Source: an archaeon
GTDB lineage: Archaea; Methanobacteriota; Methanobacteria; Methanobacteriales; Methanobacteriaceae
Direction of reading: 5' to 3'
NCBI GenBank assembly: GCA_024409165.1
Contig: JAKSUE010000063.1
Span: forward strand, 1 to 7,623
Length of the DNA stretch: 7,623 nucleotides
A program made the translations under genes and the position numbers. Of the stretch, positions 1 to 5,466 are shown one piece after another. Below the pieces are notes generated by a model, which was not told where the DNA came from, ran no database searches, and saw only the letters and a program-made list of their open reading frames with translations. Each line of letters begins with the position of its first letter. The first letter of the stretch is position 1.

Positions 1-33
1 TGAGAGATGTTTTTGTAAATTATGATGGTTATT

Positions 34-42
34 TTTATAAAT
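34..42 (+). promoter_or_regulatory. Candidate TATA box for the sodium symporter gene
   Basis: TTTATAAAT matches the archaeal TATA-box pattern. Its centre lies about 25 bases before a predicted transcription start near position 63, giving a leader of about 37 bases. The whole region is AT-rich, so chance matches are common and no start site has been mapped. Confidence 0.35.
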
Positions 43-63
43 TATAATACAATTTATGTTTAA

Positions 64-82
64 AAATATCGTTTTGATATTT
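64..82. promoter_or_regulatory. Perfect 7-bp dyad upstream of the symporter gene
   Basis: The arms AAATATC (64-70) and GATATTT (76-82) are perfect reverse complements around the 5-base spacer GTTTT. The dyad begins at about the predicted transcription start and ends four bases before the Shine-Dalgarno GGAGA at 86-90. It could be a repressor operator at DNA level or a small 5' leader hairpin at RNA level. The sequence does not tell these apart. Confidence 0.35.
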
Positions 83-99
83 ATTGGAGATTTTATTTT

Positions 100-1569
100 A
101 TGGGTGAACGTGTTGAGTGGAATAGTAACCTTACATTCTTATTAGCTATGATTGGGGCTGCTGTTGGTCTTGGAAATATTTGGAGATTCCCTTATATTTT
201 CTATTCAAATGGTCAGGGTAGTTTTTTAATTCCATATTTAGTAGCTATTTTGATTTTAGGTTTACCTTTCTTATTATTAGAATATTCATTAGGTGCTAAA
301 TTTAATGATACTGTGTTGAATACTTTCGCGCGAGTGGATAAGAAATTTAAATTAGTTGCTTGGGCGATTATGATTATATCTTTCTTGATTGTAACTTATT
401 ATCTTACTATTGTAGGTTGGGACTTTAATTACTTCTTCTTAAGTTTTACTAAAGCTTGGGGATCTAATCCTGATATGTTCTTTAATGTGAACTTATTACA
501 GTCTACTACTGATTTAAGTGGTATTACTACTATTATACCTTATATTTTTATTGCTGTTTTAGTTCTCTGGGCTATTGTTTGGTTTATTTCTCATAGAGGA
601 ATTAATGAAGGTATTGGTAAATTTACCACTGTATTTGTACCTTTACTCTTTATTTTAGGTATTGGTATTGCTATTTACGATGTAACTTTACCTGGTGCTT
701 CTATTGGTTTAGCAAGGTTCTTACAACCAGATTGGAGTTTATTAACAAGTGCTGATATTTGGTTAGCTGCATTTGGTCAAATTTTATTTACTTTATCTAT
801 TGGTATTACTGTTGTTTTATCTTATGCAAGTCACTTACCTAAGAAAATTAACTTAACAAGAAATGCTTGTACTGTAATTCTTGCTAACTGTGGTTTTGAA
901 TTAATCAATGCAGTCGGTGTTTTCTCTATCTTAGGTCACATGTCTTACCAAACTGGTCTTAGTTTTGACCAATTAATTACCTCTGGTTCTGGTCTTGCAT
1001 TTGTAGTATTCCCTCAAGTATTTAATATCTTAGGTCCTGTTGGTACTATTTTAGGAATTTTATTCTTCTTCAGTATCTTAATTGCAGGTATTACTACTGC
1101 TATTTCTTATATTGAACCTATGGTAGACTCTTTCGAGAAAACTTTCAGATTAACCAGAAAAAGAGCTGTAACTATTGTATGTGTTGCTGGATTCTTAGTT
1201 TCCATCATATTCACTACAGCTGCTGGAAACTTACTTATTACATTATTCGATGACTTCTTAAACAACTTTGCATTAATGATTGCAATTATCTTACAATGTA
1301 TTATATTTGCTCACATCTATGGTACTACTGACTTAAAAGAAGTATTAAACAGATACACTTGGTTCCATGTAGGTACCTGGTGGGATGCAATTATTAAATA
1401 CATTCTTCCAATTGTTATTGCAATTTTATGGGTCATTGGAGTCTATGATTTAATTATGGCAGGTAATACTGAAAAATTATTAGTATATGCAATAATTTCC
1501 ATAGTACTTATTGTTTTACCATTCGTATTTAACTACTTAGATAATAAAATTAATAAAGTAACTGAATAG
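100..1569 (+). CDS. Sodium-dependent transporter of the NSS (LeuT-fold) family
   Basis: This 489-residue membrane protein is a neurotransmitter:sodium symporter homologue, probably importing an amino acid with Na+ across the cytoplasmic membrane. TM1 has the family signature AVGLGNIWRFP (residues 21-31). Aligned by eye to bacterial LeuT, the sodium ligands are conserved: Ala21, Asn26, Thr231 and Asn263 for site 1, and Gly19, Val22, Ala329, Thr332 and Thr333 for site 2. Tyr101 matches the substrate-contacting Tyr108. Glu267 falls on LeuT Glu290, the residue that replaces chloride in chloride-independent members. About 11-12 membrane segments are visible and the length is normal. The start is set by GGAGA at 86-90, nine bases upstream, and by the match to the LeuT N-terminus. 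TTC makes up about half of Phe codons, unlike the neighbours. The substrate cannot be named. Confidence 0.93.
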   Translation: MGERVEWNSNLTFLLAMIGAAVGLGNIWRFPYIFYSNGQGSFLIPYLVAILILGLPFLLLEYSLGAKFNDTVLNTFARVDKKFKLVAWAIMIISFLIVTYYLTIVGWDFNYFFLSFTKAWGSNPDMFFNVNLLQSTTDLSGITTIIPYIFIAVLVLWAIVWFISHRGINEGIGKFTTVFVPLLFILGIGIAIYDVTLPGASIGLARFLQPDWSLLTSADIWLAAFGQILFTLSIGITVVLSYASHLPKKINLTRNACTVILANCGFELINAVGVFSILGHMSYQTGLSFDQLITSGSGLAFVVFPQVFNILGPVGTILGILFFFSILIAGITTAISYIEPMVDSFEKTFRLTRKRAVTIVCVAGFLVSIIFTTAAGNLLITLFDDFLNNFALMIAIILQCIIFAHIYGTTDLKEVLNRYTWFHVGTWWDAIIKYILPIVIAILWVIGVYDLIMAGNTEKLLVYAIISIVLIVLPFVFNYLDNKINKVTE

Positions 1570-1614
1570 GTAAATTTTAATTTACCTTTTCTTTTTTCTT
1601 TTTTTAGAGTATTA
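1568..1614 (+). terminator. Hairpin plus T-tract after the symporter gene
   Basis: AGGTAAATT (1568-1576) and AATTTACCT (1579-1587) are perfect 9-bp arms, followed by an almost unbroken T tract to about 1605. The left arm overlaps the TAG stop codon. Archaeal polymerase can terminate on T-tracts alone, so the hairpin may serve mainly to stabilise the 3' end. Confidence 0.6.
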
Positions 1615-1650
1615 ACAACTTATTTTTATTTTTTCTTTTTTTAGAGTATT
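1592..1650. repeat. 22-bp exact direct repeat in the spacer
   Basis: Positions 1592-1613 and 1629-1650 are identical over 22 bases: six T, one C, seven T, then AGAGTATT. The copies are 37 bases apart start to start. The shared AGAGTATT means it is more than a homopolymer coincidence. It may be a local tandem duplication that doubles the terminator T-tract. Confidence 0.7.
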
Positions 1651-1695
1651 TTACTATTTTTTTAATCATTTTAGTAAATTATTAATATTTTATTT

Positions 1696-1709
1696 ACATA
1701 TTTAATATT
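1696..1709 (+). promoter_or_regulatory. Candidate TATA element for the metallophosphoesterase gene
   Basis: ACATATTTAATATT is the most TATA-like stretch at a suitable distance from the start codon at 1757. It would place transcription start near 1728 with a leader of about 30 bases. The AT-rich background makes this weak. Confidence 0.22.
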
Positions 1710-1712
1710 AGT

Positions 1713-1732
1713 AAGTCGATTATAACGAACTT
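1713..1732. promoter_or_regulatory. Imperfect CG-containing dyad upstream of the phosphoesterase gene
   Basis: AAGTCG (1713-1718) and CGAACTT (1726-1732) form an imperfect inverted repeat with one unpaired T in the right arm, around a short AT core. The two CG dinucleotides stand out in a spacer that is otherwise almost free of CG. It lies between the candidate TATA element and the Shine-Dalgarno AGGAGA at 1745-1750, so it could be an operator. Confidence 0.22.
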
Positions 1733-1756
1733 TTAAAACTTAGTAGGAGAATTATA

Positions 1757-2860
1757 ATGAACTTTCAAAAAACAAGAATGTTAATAGGTGTTCCATTTTT
1801 ATTAGTTATTTATTTCTTTGTAATTAAATATACTATTCTTTTATTTACAGAGATTAATGAATGGTATATTGTCATTATTGCTTTAATTTTAGGAATACTT
1901 AGGATTTTGCCAATTATTTTTGAAAGTGAAAAGTCTACAAAGTTAGGTCGATTTTTAGCTAATATTATGGGAGTTTGGTCTTGGGTTTGGATGTTTTTAG
2001 CAATGGATGTAACTGCTATTTATATTCTTGATTATGTATTTACTCTTCCCTTTTGGTTGATTTGTTGTATTTTAGCTATTGTTCCAATTCTTACTATTTA
2101 TAATTATTATCATGCTCATAAATTGATTATTCATGAGAAGCTTATTGAATTAGATAATTTAGTTGAGGATGTGAATATTGTTCATTTATCAGATGTTCAT
2201 TTTGGTTCAATAAGACATAGAGAGATAATTGAGAAAGTTGCAAATGGTTTAAAAAGTTTAGAAGATTCTTGTGATTTGGCTATTATATCTGGAGATTTGG
2301 CTGATGGGACTTCTGCTGTGGAATCTGATGATTTTTTAGCTTTAAAAGATGTAAATATGCCAATTATATTTACTCCAGGGAATCATGATTTTTATCCTGG
2401 TATCGATGATGTATTTGATGCATGTAGAAATGCAGGAGTCATTATTTTAGATAATGATAATATTGAAATTAAGGGTTTGAATATTTATGGTATGACTTTT
2501 ACTTTTGGAAGTCAAGGACCAAGAAATGCAGAAAACCCTTTAAATGTAGAAAAATTATTATCCACAATTAAAGAAACCTCCGCAAATATTATAATTTTCC
2601 ATATTCCAAGTAATTGGGAGGAATTTTCAAGATTAGGTTTTGATATTCAATTATCTGGACATACTCATGGGGGACAGTTTTATCCAGCTGTTTGGATTTG
2701 TAAAGCATTGTTTGGATATAATAAAGGACTATTTAAAAATGATTTTGGTACAATTAAAGACCATTATCTTCATGTTACAACAGGTGTTGGATCTATGGGT
2801 TATCCTATGAGATGGGGAACAGATAGTGAACTTGTTGTTTTAAAATTAAGAAAGAAATAA
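1757..2860 (+). CDS. Membrane-anchored calcineurin-like metallophosphoesterase
   Basis: The 367-residue protein has about four N-terminal membrane segments (roughly residues 8-30, 36-56, 68-92, 96-118), followed by a calcineurin-like phosphoesterase domain from about residue 138. The dimetal site motifs are complete and in order: LSDVHFG with Asp146 and His148, GD with Asp180, GNHD with Asn209 and His210, His282 in FHIP, and GHTHGG with His302 and His304. The overall layout resembles YkuE/YaeI-type proteins, some of which act on envelope lipid phosphoesters or pyrophosphates. The substrate here is unknown. By topology the catalytic domain follows an even number of spans, which suggests it is on the same side as the N-terminus, probably cytoplasmic. 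AGGAGA at 1745-1750 supports the start. Phe codons are almost all TTT (I count 22 of 24). Confidence 0.9.
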   Translation: MNFQKTRMLIGVPFLLVIYFFVIKYTILLFTEINEWYIVIIALILGILRILPIIFESEKSTKLGRFLANIMGVWSWVWMFLAMDVTAIYILDYVFTLPFWLICCILAIVPILTIYNYYHAHKLIIHEKLIELDNLVEDVNIVHLSDVHFGSIRHREIIEKVANGLKSLEDSCDLAIISGDLADGTSAVESDDFLALKDVNMPIIFTPGNHDFYPGIDDVFDACRNAGVIILDNDNIEIKGLNIYGMTFTFGSQGPRNAENPLNVEKLLSTIKETSANIIIFHIPSNWEEFSRLGFDIQLSGHTHGGQFYPAVWICKALFGYNKGLFKNDFGTIKDHYLHVTTGVGSMGYPMRWGTDSELVVLKLRKK

Positions 2861-2869
2861 TATTTTAAA

Positions 2870-2879
2870 TTTAAAAATA
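2870..2879 (+). promoter_or_regulatory. Candidate TATA box for the first EFR1 gene
   Basis: TTTAAAAATA lies just after the phosphoesterase stop codon. Its centre is about 25 bases before position 2900, which falls inside the 17-bp dyad. This supports separate transcription of the flavodoxin-ferredoxin gene, but the evidence is only positional. Confidence 0.33.
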
Positions 2880-2894
2880 ATGCTGCTAATGTCA

Positions 2895-2911
2895 TAATAA
2901 GTAACTTATTA
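2895..2911. promoter_or_regulatory. Perfect 17-bp palindrome, candidate operator
   Basis: TAATAAGTAACTTATTA is a perfect dyad of 8-bp arms around a single central A. It ends 16 bases before the start codon at 2928 and just before the Shine-Dalgarno AGGTG (2916-2920). It overlaps the predicted transcription start, a classic site for a dimeric repressor. A one-base loop cannot form a stable RNA hairpin, so a DNA-binding role is favoured over a leader structure. The regulator is unknown. Confidence 0.45.
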
Positions 2912-2927
2912 AATTAGGTGTTTTAGG

Positions 2928-3683
2928 ATGATTTTATATTTTACAGGTACTGGAAATAGTCGTTATTTAGCTGAAGGAATAGCTAAAATAACTGAAGATG
3001 ATGAGATAATATCTATTAATGAACTTATGAAGACAAAAGAGGGAGATACTTTTAAATCTGATAAACCTTTTGTTTTTGTAGCTCCTGTTTATGCTTGGAA
3101 AATACCTATTGTTTTATCTGAATTTATTGAAAAAAGTGAGTTTATTGGCAGTGATGAGGTTTATCTTATTGTAAATTGTGGAAGTACTGTTGGTGGAACT
3201 TATACTTATGCAAAGGATGATTTTGCTAAAAAAGGACTTAAAATGAAGGGTTTTGCAGCAATTGACATGCCTGAGAATTATATTGCAATATTTAAAGCAC
3301 CTGATGAGAAGAAAGCTGATGAGATTATTGCTAAAGGTAGAGAACGTATTATTAAGATAGCTGAGATGATTAAAAATAATGAATCATTCTTTAATAGGAC
3401 TAATAAAGGTTATGGAAAACCATTATCAATCATCTTAAACAAGCCATTTTATAGAATTACAGTTTCTTCAAAAGGATTTCACACTTTAGATAATTGTAAT
3501 GGATGTGGTAAATGTGTGGAACTTTGTCCTTTAAATGGTATTGATTTGGTGGATAATAAACCTGTGTGGAATGGTAAGTGTACTCATTGTATGGCTTGTA
3601 TTTGCGGATGTCCAAGTGAAGCTATTGAATATAAAAAATCTTCTTATGGTAAGAGAAGATACTATTTAAGAGATAAATTTTAA
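2928..3683 (+). CDS. EFR1-type flavodoxin / 2[4Fe-4S] ferredoxin fusion protein (copy 1)
   Basis: This 251-residue soluble electron carrier joins an FMN-binding flavodoxin-like domain (about residues 1-150) to a bacterial-type two-cluster ferredoxin domain (about 185-235). The phosphate-binding loop is FTGTGNSRY (5-13); APVYAWKIP (52-60) and NCGSTVGG (83-90) occupy the flavin-ring loop positions. Cluster ligands are Cys190, 193, 196, 200 and Cys218, 221, 224, 228, each group ending in CP. An additional Cys226 lies inside the second motif. The start has AGGTG at 2916-2920 with a 7-base spacer. The gene lies 67 bases after the phosphoesterase and 88 before the VUT transporter. It is a paralogue of the gene at 4640-5389, roughly half identical in protein sequence. 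The family is recognised, but the redox partner is unknown. Confidence 0.9.
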   Translation: MILYFTGTGNSRYLAEGIAKITEDDEIISINELMKTKEGDTFKSDKPFVFVAPVYAWKIPIVLSEFIEKSEFIGSDEVYLIVNCGSTVGGTYTYAKDDFAKKGLKMKGFAAIDMPENYIAIFKAPDEKKADEIIAKGRERIIKIAEMIKNNESFFNRTNKGYGKPLSIILNKPFYRITVSSKGFHTLDNCNGCGKCVELCPLNGIDLVDNKPVWNGKCTHCMACICGCPSEAIEYKKSSYGKRRYYLRDKF

Positions 3684-3692
3684 GTTGGAATG

Positions 3693-3713
3693 TTTTTTAT
3701 TTTTAATTTTTTA
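3693..3713 (+). terminator. T-rich tract after the first EFR1 gene
   Basis: Two T-runs separated by AATTT-type sequence begin about ten bases after the TAA stop. No hairpin is visible. It is compatible with archaeal intrinsic termination, but such tracts are common in this AT-rich DNA. Confidence 0.3.
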
Positions 3714-3762
3714 TCTATTGGTATATTACTCTAATTTTATTAAGATTATATTTGGTTAATTT

Positions 3763-3768
3763 GGTGAT
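3763..3768 (+). promoter_or_regulatory. Ribosome-binding site that fixes the VUT transporter start
   Basis: GGTGAT pairs with the AUCACC part of the archaeal 16S rRNA 3' end and lies three bases before ATG 3772. This supports Met1 rather than the in-frame Met5 at 3784, which would be too far away. Confidence 0.5.
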
Positions 3769-3771
3769 TAA

Positions 3772-4416
3772 ATGTTTGAACATATGACAAAATATAAAGT
3801 ATATAGTTATTTAGCAGGGATTTTTTGTGCATGTATTATAATGTCTAATATTTTAGGTGTTAAACCTCTTAAAATCGGCTGGATTATGTTGCCCTGTTCG
3901 ATATTGGTTTTTCCAATTCTTTTTATTGTAAATGATATATTATCTGAGATTTATGGATTTAAAATGACAAAAAATATTGTTTATTTAGGTTTTATTTTAA
4001 ATATCGTGGCAATTATTTTTTACATGATTGCTATTTATCTTCCATCTAATTCTCCAATTGCTTCTTCATTTGCTTCAGTATTAGTAGTTACTCCAAGATT
4101 ATTCCTTGCAGGACTTTGTTCTTATATGGCAGGTAATCTTTTAAATTCTTATGTGTTAGTTAAGTTAAAAAAGAAGTATCCGAATCAGTTATTTGTAAGA
4201 TGTGTGAGTAGTACTTTTCTTGGTGAAGCAACAGATTCATTAATTTTTATTACTGTTGGGTTTATTGGAACAATGGATTTTTCTGCAATTTTAGTCATGA
4301 TTTGTTGTCAAATTGTATTTAAAACTCTTTATGAAATTGTTGCTTATCCTATAACAAGAAAAGTAATTGTTAAAATGAGATCTTTAGATGATGGTGAATT
4401 AAAAGGGTTAATTTAA
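3772..4416 (+). CDS. VUT/YhhQ-family queuosine (archaeosine) precursor transporter
   Basis: The 214-residue protein has about six hydrophobic segments and the conserved blocks of the VUT family (DUF165, YhhQ-like): FPILFIVNDILSEIYGFK (47-64), the SYMAGNLLNSYV block (117-128), GEATDSLIFI (151-160) and KTLYEIVAYPITRK (184-197). Escherichia coli YhhQ imports the 7-deazaguanine precursors preQ0 and preQ1. Archaea normally make archaeosine from preQ0 in tRNA rather than queuosine, so preQ0 salvage is the likely role here; that step is inference. It lies between two EFR1 paralogues, with no other tRNA-modification gene in view. The length is normal for the family. The stop codon overlaps the left arm of a downstream inverted repeat. 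Confidence 0.85.
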   Translation: MFEHMTKYKVYSYLAGIFCACIIMSNILGVKPLKIGWIMLPCSILVFPILFIVNDILSEIYGFKMTKNIVYLGFILNIVAIIFYMIAIYLPSNSPIASSFASVLVVTPRLFLAGLCSYMAGNLLNSYVLVKLKKKYPNQLFVRCVSSTFLGEATDSLIFITVGFIGTMDFSAILVMICCQIVFKTLYEIVAYPITRKVIVKMRSLDDGELKGLI

Positions 4417-4565
4417 TTAATGAGTTTATTTTTATTTAATTTTTATTATTTAATAATTCATTAATTTTATCAACTTTTTAGTTTTTTATTTTTTTCATTT
4501 TTTTCAACTTTTCATTTTTTCTTTTATTTTTATTTACTTTTTTACTATTTTTTCTATTTTTTTAA
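4415..4565 (+). terminator. Long inverted repeat and T-rich spacer after the VUT gene
   Basis: AATTAATGA (4415-4423) and TCATTAATT (4458-4466) are perfect 9-bp arms with a 34-base loop of almost pure A/T. A strongly T-rich stretch of about 100 bases follows, with almost no G on this strand and two copies of TCAACTTTT (4470-4478, 4504-4512). I see no open reading frame or RNA gene in the 223-base gap. It probably ends transcription and separates the second EFR1 gene from the upstream genes. Confidence 0.45.
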
Positions 4566-4625
4566 TTATTATCTTTGAATTAGAATAGTAAATATTTTTT
4601 AGTTGATTTGATAATATATTAAATA

Positions 4626-4636
4626 TATAAGGGATT
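4626..4636 (+). promoter_or_regulatory. Ribosome-binding block TATAAGGGATT before the second EFR1 gene
   Basis: The 11 bases TATAAGGGATT end three bases before ATG 4640. An identical block occurs at the same distance before the aldo/keto reductase gene (5453-5463). AAGGGAT is a weaker Shine-Dalgarno than the GGAG or GGTG forms used by the other genes here. Confidence 0.45.
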
Positions 4637-4639
4637 ATT

Positions 4640-5389
4640 ATGATTATTTATTTTAGTGGGACTGGAAATAGTCGTTATGTAGCAGAGGGATTGGCTCAGA
4701 TTCTTGATGATAAGCTTGTTTCTGCTGGTGATTTAATTAAATTTAAAAAGAATGATACTTTTAATTCAGAGAAACCTTTTGTTTTTGTTGGACCAATTTA
4801 TGCTGGTAGGTATCCTAAGGTATTTCGTAAATTTATTAAGGAAAGTATGTTTTTAGGGCCTCGTAATGCTTATGTTGTTGCAACTTGTGCTGGAAGTCCT
4901 GGTGATGCTTATGGTTCTATTCAGGCTGATTTAAAAAAGGTGGGACTTGGTGTTAAAGGTTTTTCTTATGTTTTAATGCCTAATAATTATCTTTTAATGT
5001 TTGATACTCCAAGTAAAGAAGAGGCAGCAACTATTGTTGCTAAAGGTAGGGAGAAAACTATTGAAATAGCTAATAAGATAAAGAATAAAGAAGCTTTTGT
5101 TGATACTCCTGGTGGTGCTAAGAATAAATTTATGTCTGTATTTGGATATCAAGTAGCTAATGCTTCTTTTAAATCTAAGAAGTTTAAAGCAACTGATAAA
5201 TGTACTGCTTGTGGAACTTGTACTTTACTTTGTCCATTTGAATCAATTCATTTAATGGATAATAAACCTGTGTGGAATGGTAAGTGTACTCATTGTATGG
5301 CTTGTATTTCTGCTTGTCCAAGTGAAGCTATTGAATATGGTAAGAAAACACAAGGTAGGAATAGACATTATCTAAAAGATAAGTTTTAA
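4640..5389 (+). CDS. EFR1-type flavodoxin / 2[4Fe-4S] ferredoxin fusion protein (copy 2)
   Basis: This 249-residue paralogue of the gene at 2928-3683 has the same order of domains. The FMN phosphate loop is FSGTGNSRY (5-13), the flavin loops are GPIYAGRYP (51-59) and ATCAGSPGD (81-89), and the ferredoxin domain carries Cys188, 191, 194, 198 and Cys216, 219, 222, 226. It lacks the additional cysteine of copy 1 (Ser at that place). The two proteins differ through most of their length, but the second cluster region is almost identical even at DNA level. The aldo/keto reductase with its own clusters starts 77 bases downstream on the same strand, making it the most likely redox partner in view. 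The role of electron carrier follows from the domains; direction and partner are inference. Confidence 0.9.
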   Translation: MIIYFSGTGNSRYVAEGLAQILDDKLVSAGDLIKFKKNDTFNSEKPFVFVGPIYAGRYPKVFRKFIKESMFLGPRNAYVVATCAGSPGDAYGSIQADLKKVGLGVKGFSYVLMPNNYLLMFDTPSKEEAATIVAKGREKTIEIANKIKNKEAFVDTPGGAKNKFMSVFGYQVANASFKSKKFKATDKCTACGTCTLLCPFESIHLMDNKPVWNGKCTHCMACISACPSEAIEYGKKTQGRNRHYLKDKF

Positions 5390-5421
5390 CTGGTTATTAT
5401 TGTAGAAGATTGGTTATTTTA

Positions 5422-5430
5422 TATTTATAT
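5422..5430 (+). promoter_or_regulatory. Candidate TATA box for the aldo/keto reductase gene
   Basis: TATTTATAT lies in the 77-base spacer, centred about 40 bases before the start codon, which would give a leader of about 15 bases. It suggests the reductase may have its own promoter as well as readthrough from the EFR1 gene. The AT-rich background keeps confidence low. Confidence 0.27.
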
Positions 5431-5452
5431 GGATTTTGATTATTTTTATGCT

Positions 5453-5463
5453 TATAAGGGATT
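5453..5463 (+). promoter_or_regulatory. Ribosome-binding block TATAAGGGATT before the aldo/keto reductase gene
   Basis: The block is identical to 4626-4636 and also ends three bases before its start codon (5467). It supports this start and suggests matched translation of the two neighbouring redox genes. Confidence 0.45.
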
Positions 5464-5466
5464 TAT

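Noticed and set aside
1..99. A possible remnant of an upstream gene or a short leader peptide.
   Set aside because: Only very short frames broken by stops are present, and no ribosome-binding site precedes them.
3784..4416. Alternative start of the VUT gene at Met5.
   Set aside because: The GGTGAT site sits three bases from the first ATG and is too far from the second.
4467..4565. The roughly 100-bp T-rich spacer might encode a small RNA or be a replication origin.
   Set aside because: No stable structure, no repeated origin boxes and no neighbouring cdc6/orc gene are visible; a terminator region explains it.
4614..4628. 15-bp palindrome ATATATTAAATATAT before the second EFR1 gene.
   Set aside because: It is made only of A and T in a region that is nearly all A/T, so chance formation is likely, and it shows no resemblance to the GC-containing dyad before EFR1 copy 1.
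2928..5389. The two EFR1 genes flanking the VUT gene might be long direct repeats of a composite mobile element.
   Set aside because: The copies are diverged over most of their length, there is no transposase, and no inverted ends or target duplications are visible. Old gene duplication is simpler.
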